This document shows, one piece after another, positions 52,946 to 61,385 of a stretch of 64,000 bases of DNA (the stretch's first letter is position 1; every line of letters starts with the position of its first letter). The notes beneath the pieces are model-generated. The model saw only the letters and a list, made by a program, of their open reading frames with translations, had not been told where the DNA came from and did no database searches. The position numbers and the translations under genes were made by a program. Source of the stretch: Dethiobacter alkaliphilus AHT 1 (GTDB lineage Bacteria; Bacillota; Dethiobacteria; Dethiobacterales; Dethiobacteraceae); contig NZ_ACJM01000003.1 in the NCBI RefSeq assembly GCF_000174415.1, positions 1-64,000 on the forward strand, given 5' to 3'.

Positions 52946-54070
52946 TTAGAACTGCTGCAGCACCCGATTCAAAGGAGTGTAATCCATATTAACCGCCTCC
53001 GCCACCGCCGGGTGGACGAAGTGTCCGTGAACCACATTGGCTCCGGCGGCCAGCATCTCATTTTCCGCAAAAGCGGCCTTATAACCCTTATTGGCCAACT
53101 CCAGCACAAAACCGGTGGTTACATTGGTCAGGGCAAAAGTGGCGGTACGGGGCACAGCGCCGGGCATGTTGGGCACAGCGTAATGAAGCACGCCATGCTT
53201 TGAATAGGTGGGGCTGCTGTGGGTAGTAACCCGGTCTATGGTCTCAACGATGCCACCCTGGTCAATGGCCACATCAATAATAACTGCACCGGGCTTCATG
53301 GTTTTTACCATCTCCTCCGTCACCAACCGCGGGGCCCGGCCGCCGGGGAGCAACACTGCACCAATTAGCAGGTCTGCATACTGCACCACCCGCTCCAGGC
53401 TGTAACTGTTTGACATCAAAGAAACAATGCGGCCGTCAAACAATCTGTATATTTCACGCAGGCGTTGGCTGTTGATATCCAGGATGGTTACCTGCGCCCC
53501 CATCCCGATGGCTACCCGGGTGGCCGTAACTCCCACTGTTCCGCCGCCGATAATAACCACATCAGCCGGCGGCACGCCGGGCACCCCGCCCATCAATACG
53601 CCGCGGCCGCCGAAGGTACTCTCCAGAAGGCGGGCACCGATTTGGGTTGCCATGCGGCCGGCAATCTCACTCATGGGCTCCAGCAAGGGCAGCGAACGGT
53701 TGGGGCCCTCAATGGTCTCATAAGCCACCGCCACCGCTTTTTTCTCCGCCAGCACCCGGGCCAGCTGAGGCACCGCAGCCAGATGCAGGAAAGTTAAAAT
53801 AATCTGACCGTCCTGGATCAGCTGGTACTCGCCGGGCAGCGGCTCTTTTACCTTGACAATCATCTGTGCCTCTTGCCAGAGGGCTTGTCCGCTTTCAAAA
53901 ATTTCAGCTCCCGCCTGCCTGTATTCCTCATCGGAAAAGCCGGCGCCAACTCCCGCGTCATTTTCCACCAGGACACGGTGTCCGCTTTGGGTCAGCATTT
54001 GTACACCGGACGGGACAAGGGATACTCGCTTTTCGTCTTCTTTGATTTCTTTTGGCACCCCTATAATCAT
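52946..54070 (-). CDS. ald: Alanine dehydrogenase
   Basis: Converts L-alanine to pyruvate and ammonia with NAD. The 374-residue protein begins MIIGVPKEIKEDEKRVSLVP, with the Rossmann VVIIGGGTVGV segment, DINSQRL, IGAVLLPGGRAPRLV, and PGAVPRTATFALTN. It lies within the sporulation block between spoIIM and the DUF4227 gene; in Bacillus the spo-linked alanine dehydrogenase (SpoVN/Ald) is needed for normal sporulation. Confidence 0.95.
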   Translation of the reverse strand: MIIGVPKEIKEDEKRVSLVPSGVQMLTQSGHRVLVENDAGVGAGFSDEEYRQAGAEIFESGQALWQEAQMIVKVKEPLPGEYQLIQDGQIILTFLHLAAVPQLARVLAEKKAVAVAYETIEGPNRSLPLLEPMSEIAGRMATQIGARLLESTFGGRGVLMGGVPGVPPADVVIIGGGTVGVTATRVAIGMGAQVTILDINSQRLREIYRLFDGRIVSLMSNSYSLERVVQYADLLIGAVLLPGGRAPRLVTEEMVKTMKPGAVIIDVAIDQGGIVETIDRVTTHSSPTYSKHGVLHYAVPNMPGAVPRTATFALTNVTTGFVLELANKGYKAAFAENEMLAAGANVVHGHFVHPAVAEAVNMDYTPLNRVLQQF

Positions 54071-54100
54071 CTGGGTCCCCCCTTTAGTAGTTCATGTGGG

Positions 54101-54733
54101 TTATAACACTGAAACCACCGCCCGCATAAACACCGGAGTAATGGTGGTCTCCACCAGGCTTCCGGCCAGAAAAGCCAGGGCAATGATTAGCATGGCCATT
54201 GTATACTGAAAAAAGTAAGTACCATAAGGAAAGTTTTTTTTGCTCACCCGCCGCTTAAATAACAGCAGCGACAATGAAACGGCAAACACACCGGCAAAGA
54301 TGGTTGCCGGAACATATATAAGGTTTTGCGGCAAAACAGAGCCCAAAGAGAAGATAATGCCGCGCATGGCATTTTGCTCCGCCAAAAAACCCACGGTAAA
54401 ACCGATGGTAAAGCCCCGGTAAAAGATAATCCCCAGGGCGAAAATAAACCCGAAAAACAGGTTACCCAAGAGCCAGAGGGCCAGCACAATCTGGCCGTTG
54501 TAGAGCAGTGAACGCTGCAGGACCTGCATCTGATCAATGGGATGCTGTTCCGTTAAATAATCAACAAAACCATAGAAATAATCGTTTAACTCCATAACCT
54601 GCCCCTCACCCAGCAGGCGAACCGAGAGCGAGCCGGCCACAATACCCAGTGTAAAAACCAACAACACCACCAGATAAATACCGACCTGTTCCCGCACATG
54701 GCTTTCAATAGTTTGGCGCAGATTCCGCAGCAC
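54101..54733 (-). CDS. spoIIM: Stage II sporulation protein M
   Basis: Part of the SpoIIDMP engulfment complex that thins septal peptidoglycan. The 210-residue membrane protein has four or five hydrophobic segments, a FGFIFALGIIFYRGFTIGFTVGFL stretch and YVPATIFAGVFAVSLSLLL. Start is GTG 54733 after AAGGAGGGAG. Upstream of it a CATACGTA sequence (54787-54794) resembles a sigma-E -10, but the -35 is weak. Confidence 0.92.
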   Translation of the reverse strand: MLRNLRQTIESHVREQVGIYLVVLLVFTLGIVAGSLSVRLLGEGQVMELNDYFYGFVDYLTEQHPIDQMQVLQRSLLYNGQIVLALWLLGNLFFGFIFALGIIFYRGFTIGFTVGFLAEQNAMRGIIFSLGSVLPQNLIYVPATIFAGVFAVSLSLLLFKRRVSKKNFPYGTYFFQYTMAMLIIALAFLAGSLVETTITPVFMRAVVSVL

Positions 54734-54796
54734 GTGTCTCCCTCCTTGTCCATTCGGGACAGTCTATGCGGGAGAAGTGCCGTTTATACGTATGTA

Positions 54797-55324
54797 TTAG
54801 AGGTTGAAAATACCTGCCGCCAGCAAAAGGGCTACCAGCGTCTTGCTGTCTTCGATGTCGCCGTTTCTGGCCATGGACACAGCTTCGGCCAGAGGAAGGC
54901 GAAAAGCCTCCAGAAACTCCCCTTCGGGCCTGGCCACATCAACCTTCTTTAAACCGGTGGCCAAAAAAACATACATCTTCTCCGAGGCAAAACCGGGAGA
55001 CGAATAATGAAAGGAAATTTGCCGCAGCTCATCTGCCGCCATACCCACCTCTTCTGCCAGCTCGCGGGCCGCACAGGACTGGGGGCTTTCCCCCTCATCC
55101 AGCTTTCCCGCCGGAATTTCCAGCAGTTCTTTTTCAATGGGCTTTCTGTACTGGCGGACAAAAAATGCTTCCCGGTTATCGGTGACCGCCAGGATGGCCA
55201 CCGCGCCCGGATGTTCCACCACTTCCCGTTTGGACATGGAACCATCCTGCAGTTCTACATCGTCCACTCGGACATTGATTATTTTGCCGGAATAAATGCG
55301 TTTTGTTGCGGTAGTCTTCTCCAT
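54797..55324 (-). CDS. nudF: ADP-ribose pyrophosphatase (NUDIX)
   Basis: Cleaves ADP-ribose to AMP and ribose-5-phosphate. ATG 55324 follows GGGAGG and gives 175 residues. The NUDIX box is complete: GKLDEGESPQSCAARELAEEVGM fits GX5EX7REUXEEXGU. The N-terminal VRVDDVELQDGSMSKREVVEHPGAVAILAV is the dimer-forming part of NudF/YqkG, which is also next to spoIIM in Bacillus. Confidence 0.93.
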   Translation of the reverse strand: MEKTTATKRIYSGKIINVRVDDVELQDGSMSKREVVEHPGAVAILAVTDNREAFFVRQYRKPIEKELLEIPAGKLDEGESPQSCAARELAEEVGMAADELRQISFHYSSPGFASEKMYVFLATGLKKVDVARPEGEFLEAFRLPLAEAVSMARNGDIEDSKTLVALLLAAGIFNL

Positions 55325-55416
55325 GAACAGCCTCCCATGCATAAATTTACCAATAAAACATATACTATAGAACAATTAAGGACATGCCATGCCTGTCCGA
55401 TAATCAGGAGGACACC

Positions 55417-55542
55417 ATGCAAATTATCACTAAAAAGGACCGTTTTATCTTTACCGGAACCATCCGGGAGCTGCGCTTTTTTCTGCGCAACTTACCTGCC
55501 GACATCACGCTGCGCCAGTTTATCCAGTCCCGGCTCCACTAA
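55417..55542 (+). CDS. Small basic ORF, unrecognised, overlapping DUF3866 gene end
   Basis: ATG 55417 has a strong AGGAGG seven bases upstream. The 41-residue product is MQIITKKDRFIFTGTIRELR followed by FFLRNLPADITLRQFIQ and ends LH. It is the only plus-strand gene candidate in 30 kb and converges on the 3' end of the gene at 55520 by 23 bases. The sequence resembles short conserved proteins of other Firmicutes by eye, but family and function are unknown. Confidence 0.55.
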   Translation: MQIITKKDRFIFTGTIRELRFFLRNLPADITLRQFIQSRLH

Positions 55543-56617
55543 ATACCGGCCCGGCCAATTTTGCCAGATGATATCCGGCGGCACATACCGTAAGAAAGAA
55601 TCCCGGATCCTCATGGAGAGAGCGCCCCATGGTGGAGCATAATTTTTCATCAGCTGCCAGATGATCCAGTGACAAATTTTCATAACGGACTACCCGGTGC
55701 TTTTCCTGTAGTCCAGACATCTCAAGCTGATTGTTGATTAATGCTTCGTCCTCCCCCTTAAAGCGAGGCAGGGGCAAATCTGCGGAAACCAGGGCAGCCT
55801 TAGTCAGGGCGGTCAGCGTATGATGGGAAAAACCCTGATGGCGCCGGCGGGCATCGGCAAAACTGATGCGCGGCACCGCCACCGCCCGGCCTGCCAGAGA
55901 ATGGACCCGGTTAATATTCTCCCCCGCTTCCAGGCCGCTGAAACCATAGGGCGTGGCCGTCCCCGCCACACCGGGACCCATGCACACAATGGCGGCATCT
56001 GCTTTTAGCACATGCCGGGCAGCCAACAGGCCGCTGTGGACGTTAACAGCTTCCAGGTCGCCGCCAAAAGCATGTCCGGCGGTAACTGTTCCGCAAATAA
56101 GCTCTTTTGTTTGTAAAATATGTATGGTTTTACTAAAGAAAGCCGGCAGTGCCCCACCGTCTGTCATCAGATAGGCAAGGCGCAAATCCGGGTTTTCTTT
56201 TTTTATGGTTATAACCAAAGGCGCCAGCATACTGTGCAGTTCGGCCACCGCCACCGGCATGCCGGCAAGCGTTGTTGCCCGGGCCATCACCTCATGATGC
56301 GGTGACGCCGGTTCCTCCACCGACTGAACGCAAACCTGCAGCGGCGTGTAGCGCAGTTTCATAATATGGCCCTCGCCGTGAGCAGGCTGGTCTGTGTTGG
56401 TGAGATTATAATAAACAAAGTGATATCCGCCGCTGCCCAGCCCCAAATCCACCGCCGTGGTGTTTAGCACCACCCGGTCCCCGGTTGAAACCGACCCGGT
56501 CAGCGCCGGATAGTTAATGGCTCTACAGGTTTTTCCCTCCACAGATACCTCCAGCTCCTCAGACTGAGGAAGCTGCTTTTTAACCTGCAGAACTTCGGCC
56601 ACATTTCTCGCAAACAT
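55520..56617 (-). CDS. DUF3866 family protein
   Basis: A 365-residue protein with the DUF3866 opening FARNVAEVLQVKKQL, LNTTAVDLGLGSGGYHFVYYNL, TDGGALPAFFSKTI, ICMGPGVAGTATPYGFSGLE and HHTLTALTKA. The family is conserved in Firmicutes near xer/spo genes but has no assigned role. AAAGGAGG precedes ATG 56617. It follows the terminator of the steA-steB operon, so it may be transcribed separately. Confidence 0.85.
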   Translation of the reverse strand: MFARNVAEVLQVKKQLPQSEELEVSVEGKTCRAINYPALTGSVSTGDRVVLNTTAVDLGLGSGGYHFVYYNLTNTDQPAHGEGHIMKLRYTPLQVCVQSVEEPASPHHEVMARATTLAGMPVAVAELHSMLAPLVITIKKENPDLRLAYLMTDGGALPAFFSKTIHILQTKELICGTVTAGHAFGGDLEAVNVHSGLLAARHVLKADAAIVCMGPGVAGTATPYGFSGLEAGENINRVHSLAGRAVAVPRISFADARRRHQGFSHHTLTALTKAALVSADLPLPRFKGEDEALINNQLEMSGLQEKHRVVRYENLSLDHLAADEKLCSTMGRSLHEDPGFFLTVCAAGYHLAKLAGPVFSGAGTG

Positions 56618-56641
56618 GCCGCACCTCCTTTATCTTTCTGC

Positions 56642-56677
56642 AAAAAAATAGCTTTTCCTCCTCTAAAAGCTATTTTT
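56642..56677 (-). terminator. Terminator of the steA-steB-GT2-MraY-like operon
   Basis: Arms AAAAATAGCTTTT (56644-56656) and AAAAGCTATTTTT (56665-56677) with an eight-base loop; A and T runs at both ends allow both directions. It overlaps the last codons of the MraY-like gene. Confidence 0.75.
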
Positions 56678-57497
56678 CCCATTGTTGGCGTCCCAAATTG
56701 TCTAAAAAGCTCAAAAACGGGTTGGCAGCAATTATCCGGGTAAAGGAGAGCCGTTCCGCCAGCAGGTGGGCCAGTACCAACAGCAGGAAATAAAGTGCCT
56801 GAATCCAGGACGGTGCGGTGAGCACCACCACCAGGCCCAGCATCCCCCCTAAAGCATTGGCACCCACATCACCCATCATACCTCTTCCCGACAAATCCCA
56901 GGGTAAATAAACAAAGGCGGCCAAAAGCAGGGGAAGCAAAAGCAAGACTCCCGCCTCTGCTGGAACCAACACCATATAAACAAATGCTAAAAGAAAAAAA
57001 CCCTTCAGGGAGCGACCCGGCCGCAAATCCAGCAGGTTTAACAAATTTGCGGAAAGGGCTACAATGGCGGCCCGTAAAAAGACCAGGAGAAAAAATCCCG
57101 GCAAACCGGTTACAGCCCACAGCGCCACCACAAAACCCAGTACCGCTTTAATCAGGCCGGTGGTTATCTCGCCGTTAAACACCAGGCGGCGAAAATGTCC
57201 GCCAAACCCTTTACTGCTGCCGTCTCCCCAAACATCATCCAAGAGTCCCAGAATTCCCAGGCCTAAAACCACAATCAGGCTTCTGTCCACAAAGTCGGCA
57301 GAAACCAACTCTGCCCAGCGGGCCCATCCGGCGGCAATTAAAAATACCGGCAGAAAAATACCACCCATGCTCTGCGGAATGGGACGCCCGCGAAAATTTG
57401 TCTCCAGATGCCCGGCCAGCCGCAGCATATCCGCCCACACCGGCAAAAGCAATACAGTGGCGGCCAGAGTAATGACAAGATAGAAAAAAAGTATCAT
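56670..57497 (-). CDS. MraY-like glycosyl-1-phosphate transferase
   Basis: The 275-residue polytopic protein starts at ATG 57497 (overlapping the GT2 stop by four bases). It shows NFRGRPIPQSMGGI, LLDDVWG, the LNLLDLRPGRSLKGF motif with conserved Asn and Asp, and GDVGANALGG, which is the family's active-site region. Members transfer a sugar phosphate to undecaprenyl phosphate; here the sugar is unknown. It lacks the extended length of MraY and WecA proteins. Confidence 0.85.
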   Translation of the reverse strand: MILFFYLVITLAATVLLLPVWADMLRLAGHLETNFRGRPIPQSMGGIFLPVFLIAAGWARWAELVSADFVDRSLIVVLGLGILGLLDDVWGDGSSKGFGGHFRRLVFNGEITTGLIKAVLGFVVALWAVTGLPGFFLLVFLRAAIVALSANLLNLLDLRPGRSLKGFFLLAFVYMVLVPAEAGVLLLLPLLLAAFVYLPWDLSGRGMMGDVGANALGGMLGLVVVLTAPSWIQALYFLLLVLAHLLAERLSFTRIIAANPFLSFLDNLGRQQWEK

Positions 57498-58183
57498 CCG
57501 ATTTTCACCCGCTGCCTGAGCCACAGACGGCACAAAGTTCGGGAAACCTGGATAAACTGCCGGCCCCGGTGCTTAAAACCCTGCAAATCACGGCCCGTTT
57601 CCCGGTGGGTCATAACCACCGGCACTTCCTTTACCCTAAACCCGTTTTGCACGCACTGGACCGTGAGCCCCACCTCCACGCCAAATCCGTCCAGTCCGTA
57701 TTTGGCCTGTTCCCAGACAGCCCGCTTCAACACCCGCTGACCGGAAAGAGGAGCTGCGGGACGATAGCCCGACAACCGGTTGATACCAAAAGAAGCCAGC
57801 TTCTTTACCAGGCCCACACCTCCCGGCCGTAATGAACGGGGAAACTGAGCCACCACCATATCCGCCTCATCGGCCAGCACCGGCCCCATTAATTTGCCAA
57901 ACTCTTTGGCCGAGCCGCCTAAGTCTGCATCCACAAAACACAGCACTTCACCCTGGGCCACCTGCACCCCCTGGGCCAGCGCATTGCCTTTCCCGCCGTT
58001 TTGCTTTAGCCGCAGCACAATATCGGCACCGGCGCCATGGGCACATTCTGCCGTATTATCCTCTGACGCGTCATCCACCACAACAATTTGGGCAATCTGC
58101 TCTATGGACTTTAGCGCGCCAATGGTTTCTGCAATGCGGTCTGCCTCGTTAAAGGCCGGAATAATGGCGGTTACTTGCATCAT
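57494..58183 (-). CDS. Family 2 glycosyltransferase
   Basis: ATG 58183 follows GAGGTG and gives 229 residues; the frame extends upstream without a good site. The catalytic fold is visible: VTAIIPAFNEADRI, VVVDDASEDNT, GKGNALAQGV, and the DXD-like FVDADLGGS, then GFGVEVGLTVQ. No transmembrane helices are seen at the C-terminus, so it is probably cytosolic and acts on a lipid-linked acceptor beside the MraY-like enzyme. Confidence 0.9.
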   Translation of the reverse strand: MMQVTAIIPAFNEADRIAETIGALKSIEQIAQIVVVDDASEDNTAECAHGAGADIVLRLKQNGGKGNALAQGVQVAQGEVLCFVDADLGGSAKEFGKLMGPVLADEADMVVAQFPRSLRPGGVGLVKKLASFGINRLSGYRPAAPLSGQRVLKRAVWEQAKYGLDGFGVEVGLTVQCVQNGFRVKEVPVVMTHRETGRDLQGFKHRGRQFIQVSRTLCRLWLRQRVKIG

Positions 58184-58190
58184 CTGCACC

Positions 58191-58982
58191 TCAGTAATCG
58201 GCGATAAACTGATCCGCCGCTGATTTAATTCCATAGTTGCCGGCACTGCCGCGCAGCACCGATAACAGCGAAAACTGGCCAAAAACCGTATCCACATTAT
58301 CAACGGTGGAAAGACCCGCTTCCTTTAAACTCTCTAAAACCGAATCTTCCACCTCGCTGTATTCCAAACCCACCAAAGTTACCTGTTCATGATTAAATGT
58401 CTCAATCATTTCCTCCAGCAAGCGCTTTTCCACCATCTCCTGCTCACCCAGCATCAAAATTACGGCCTGGGGTGGATTGGGGGAATAGTACTCCAGAAAA
58501 ATTCGCCCCTCTGCCAAATATGAATCCAATTTATCGTGTTTATTACCCTCAGTCAAAGACATGGCCAAAGCCAGCCCCAGACCCTCAGCATAGGCCAGCT
58601 CCTCTTGGCCCTCCACCCGGATTATACTGCAGACATCCGCTTCCGCATCCCGAAGCACTCCCAGCACATCCTGCGGCAGATTGGTACCATGATAAATAAC
58701 AGATACCGGTTTATCCCTAAGCAGACCGCTGACCACATTGGGGTAGAGCGCTTCCTGATACTTTTCCCACCAATACAAATCCCGGGTCAGGGACTGTACC
58801 TTGGCTTCCATGGCCTGGGCCTGTTCCCGCAGGCTTCTTTGATCCCGGGCCATTTGTTCGATGAGCAGACGCTGCTGAGTCACCAGCATATCGTCGCTTA
58901 ATCCGGTGCCGATTAATATACCCAACCCCAGGGCCAAAAAAACCGCCACCAGGGATATGATATGATCTCTGAAACGAAACAT
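58191..58982 (-). CDS. steB: SteB / MctB-like copper transporter family protein
   Basis: The 263-residue protein has the PF11382 (MctB) hallmark start MFRFRDHIISLVAVFLALGLGILIG, a membrane segment at about 9-27, and a coiled coil (about 32-70), followed by a mixed region with VSVIYHGTNLPQDVL. In Corynebacterium the partner SteA and SteB localise to the division septum. A role in envelope or division is inferred from that. It lies 10 bases after steA. Confidence 0.88.
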   Translation of the reverse strand: MFRFRDHIISLVAVFLALGLGILIGTGLSDDMLVTQQRLLIEQMARDQRSLREQAQAMEAKVQSLTRDLYWWEKYQEALYPNVVSGLLRDKPVSVIYHGTNLPQDVLGVLRDAEADVCSIIRVEGQEELAYAEGLGLALAMSLTEGNKHDKLDSYLAEGRIFLEYYSPNPPQAVILMLGEQEMVEKRLLEEMIETFNHEQVTLVGLEYSEVEDSVLESLKEAGLSTVDNVDTVFGQFSLLSVLRGSAGNYGIKSAADQFIADY

Positions 58983-58992
58983 AGCACCCTCC

Positions 58993-60114
58993 TTAAAGCC
59001 CTACCAGTCTGAGACGCATGGCAATCAGGCCGAAAATATGGCGCACCGTGGGATTGGCCAGCGCCAATGCCACTGCCGGGATACCGGCGGCCAAAGTCAA
59101 CAATACCAGGGAACGGCCGGAAACACGGCTGCGGTACAGCTGGCTCACGCCACGGGCATCCACCAGACGGTTGCCCACCTTCAGACGCACCAAAAAAGTG
59201 CTGGCCATCCCTTTACGCCCCTTTTCCAGAAAATCAATCATATTGGAATGGGTACCGATGGCGGCAATGAGCTTGGCTCCCCACTCATAGGCCAACAAAA
59301 AAGCTATATCTTCACTGGTCCCGGGGGCCTGCACAGTGGTGGCCGCCAAATCCAGGCTGCGGATGCGCTCCATACCGGGAGCACGGCCGTCTCTGTAAGC
59401 ATGAACCACCAGCTCCCGCGCTTTTTTAAGGGCCTGGTCACTGATGCTGTCCATATCGCCCACCACCAAGTCCGGTGTGTAACCATACTCCAAAAGTGCA
59501 TCGGCCCCGCCGTCCACTCCCACCAGCACCGGCCGCACCTCATCAATATAATGCTTCACCGCTTCCAGGTCTTCCCTGTAGGACTGGCCCCGCACCACCA
59601 CCAACACGTGTCGGTCCGCAAAATCCGTCTTTAGCCTGGGCAACTCCAGGTTGCCCAGAATCAATTCCTTCTCCTTTAAGGCATAGTCCAGCGTATTTTG
59701 CACAAAAGAGTCCAGCATTTGGGTCAGGTTCTCTTCAGCAACCCTCATCTGCTCTTTTATCAAAGCTGCATCCACCACGCGACCGCGGCCCAAAAATTCA
59801 GAACCACGCCATATTCCGTCCTCCCGGACAGTGAGCCGGTCATTATCCCCGACTTTTTCAAAAAACTCTTCTCCCAGCTGGTCCAAATGAAAAATCTTGG
59901 CCGCCGCCAATTTGGCCGGGCCATTATTGGGGTAACGTCCCGTCATGGAAGAATCGGCATTAATAACCGCTTTGACTTTCCTGGCACAAAGCGATTCCGC
60001 AGCCAACTCATCCAAATCACGATGAGCAATAACGGCAATATCCCCCGCCACCAGCTCATCCACCAGCTTCTTGGTTTTTTTTCCTTTTTTGGCCGGACCG
60101 AAAATCCTTGTCAT
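58993..60114 (-). CDS. steA: SteA-like cytokinetic protein
   Basis: A 373-residue protein with a central TPK-like domain (GVDGGADALLEYGYTPDLVVGDMDSIS), a N-terminal helical region with KTKKLVDELVAGDIAVIAHRDLDELA, and a C-terminal hydrophobic segment (SLVLLTLAAGIPAVALALA) which should anchor it. It is the first gene of the steA-steB-GT2-MraY-like operon. The domain order matches SteA, the putative cytokinetic ring protein; direct function remains unproven here. Confidence 0.87.
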   Translation of the reverse strand: MTRIFGPAKKGKKTKKLVDELVAGDIAVIAHRDLDELAAESLCARKVKAVINADSSMTGRYPNNGPAKLAAAKIFHLDQLGEEFFEKVGDNDRLTVREDGIWRGSEFLGRGRVVDAALIKEQMRVAEENLTQMLDSFVQNTLDYALKEKELILGNLELPRLKTDFADRHVLVVVRGQSYREDLEAVKHYIDEVRPVLVGVDGGADALLEYGYTPDLVVGDMDSISDQALKKARELVVHAYRDGRAPGMERIRSLDLAATTVQAPGTSEDIAFLLAYEWGAKLIAAIGTHSNMIDFLEKGRKGMASTFLVRLKVGNRLVDARGVSQLYRSRVSGRSLVLLTLAAGIPAVALALANPTVRHIFGLIAMRLRLVGL

Positions 60115-60202
60115 ACCACAAAAAGCCCCTTTTACCGCTAAACTCTTTTTCTTAGTATGTAACTCCCGTTTCTATTTAAACCCTTTTCCCACAAATAAAA
60201 AA

Positions 60203-60323
60203 ATGAGACAAAAAACCTACCTGTCCTCGCAGAGGATCCCCTTTGTCTCAAATAAAAATGGGACAGAGAACCTGTCCCTCTGTCCCAAAAAGTGGGACAA
60301 GGGGACAGGTCAACTGTCCCACT
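60203..60323. repeat. GGGACA/TGTCCC palindromic repeat cluster E
   Basis: Three units: 60204-60250 (TGAGACA...TGTCTCA ends, with CCTCGCAGAGG inside), 60259-60287 (TGGGACA...TGTCCCA) and 60292-60322 (identical to 47790-47820). They fill the gap between spo0A and steA. Confidence 0.85.
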
Positions 60324-60371
60324 TATCCCACTTCATTTGCTTATATTCTTTTGAGCTTGGTATGCTGAGGA

Positions 60372-61142
60372 TTAGTGCTGTACGCTTTTGCCGTAAAGGC
60401 GGAGTCTGTCGGCTACCAGGGCGATGAATTCGGAATTGGTGGGCTTGCCACGCTCGGTATTAATGGTGTAGCCGAAGAACTTCTTAATGGTTTCAATGTT
60501 ATTGCGGGACCAGGCCACTTCAATGGCATGGCGAATGGCGCGCTCCACCCGGGAACTGGTGGTGTCGTATTTTTCTGCGATGCGTGGGTAGAGAATCTTG
60601 GTAACAGAGCCCAACAGATCCACTTCTTCCACCACCATCATAATTGCTTCCCGTAAATAATGATATCCTTTAATATGGGCGGGAATGCCGATTTCATGAA
60701 TAATGTTTGTCACATCGGACTCCAGGCTGCTGCGTTTGACGGGACGCGACAGGGTGGATACAGAAGGTGCGGGAGCCTGACCGTTACCCAGCAGGCGAAT
60801 TCTTTCCACCAGTACGTCCATATTAAAGGGCTTCAATATGTAGTACGAGGCGCCTAACTCCACCGCTTTACGGGTAATGTCCTCCTGGCCGAAGGCGGTT
60901 AACATGATTACTTTGGGGCGGGCATCCATTGAACCAATCTGTTCCAGCACGCCAAGTCCGTCAAGATGGGGCATAATGATGTCAAGCAGTAAAACATCCG
61001 GGGGATTGTCGGCGATTAATTCCATTGTCTCCTTACCATTATAAGCCTTCCCCACGATGTCAATGTCAGGTTGTTGTTCCAGATACTCAACGAGTAAGTC
61101 GCTGAATTCTCGGTTGTCATCAGCCACAAATACTTTTAGCAT
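60372..61142 (-). CDS. spo0A: Stage 0 sporulation protein A, response regulator
   Basis: Master regulator of entry into sporulation. The 256-residue protein has a receiver domain (VADDNREF, phospho-acceptor [23 protein letters not shown]-like switch region and the KPF lysine) and a C-terminal Spo0A DNA-binding domain ([52 protein letters not shown]). GGAGG lies ten bases before ATG 61142. Confidence 0.97.
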   Translation of the reverse strand: MLKVFVADDNREFSDLLVEYLEQQPDIDIVGKAYNGKETMELIADNPPDVLLLDIIMPHLDGLGVLEQIGSMDARPKVIMLTAFGQEDITRKAVELGASYYILKPFNMDVLVERIRLLGNGQAPAPSVSTLSRPVKRSSLESDVTNIIHEIGIPAHIKGYHYLREAIMMVVEEVDLLGSVTKILYPRIAEKYDTTSSRVERAIRHAIEVAWSRNNIETIKKFFGYTINTERGKPTNSEFIALVADRLRLYGKSVQH

Positions 61143-61196
61143 TCCCTTTCATCCTCCTAACTTTGGTAAAAAGCACCATACTTCTAAGTATGAATT

Positions 61197-61221
61197 ATTC
61201 GACATTGTGTCAGGATATCCT
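61197..61221 (-). promoter_or_regulatory. Sigma-H promoter of spo0A overlapping a Spo0A box
   Basis: On the minus strand AGGATAT (61215-61221) and GAAT (61197-61200) are exactly 14 bases apart, matching sigma-H. The sequence TGTCGAA (61198-61204), which fits the 0A box TGNCGAA, spans the -10, so Spo0A could regulate its own gene there. This arrangement is known upstream of spo0A in Bacillus. Confidence 0.75.
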
Positions 61222-61243
61222 CTAGACTTTCTCAGATTTATGA

Positions 61244-61278
61244 AAAAAAACACGCCTTTACAGAAGACGTGTTTTTAT
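61244..61278. terminator. Hairpin with A and T runs upstream of spo0A
   Basis: AAAACACG (61247-61254) and CGTGTTTT (61267-61274) pair, with an A run on the left and T run on the right. It can terminate transcription of either strand and would separate spo0A from anything upstream. Confidence 0.7.
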
Positions 61279-61285
61279 GTGACGT

Positions 61286-61385
61286 ACTCCCACCACCTGT
61301 AAGAGGTGGGGGCTTCTTGGGACGTATCAGCTAGTGCTGATATAATTACCAAGCTATCCCCGTTCGCCCAACGGTTCTTATAACA
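61286..61385 (-). ncRNA. Putative omega (reRNA) guide RNA 3' of tnpB
   Basis: TnpB acts with an RNA whose scaffold comes from the right end of the element. This 100-base stretch directly after the tnpB stop holds the GATCAGC-like and CCACC/GGTGG hairpins (61293-61309). By analogy with known omega RNAs the guide would lie at its left edge. The exact ends are not determinable by eye. Confidence 0.4.

Noticed and set aside
8202-60323. The GGGACA repeats as a CRISPR array
   Set aside because: Units are palindromic, spacers are absent or irregular, and the clusters are scattered; no cas genes are present.
60071-60427. 118-codon plus-strand ORF over the repeat cluster and steA start
   Set aside because: It spans repeats and the antisense ends of steA and spo0A and has no ribosome site or domain.
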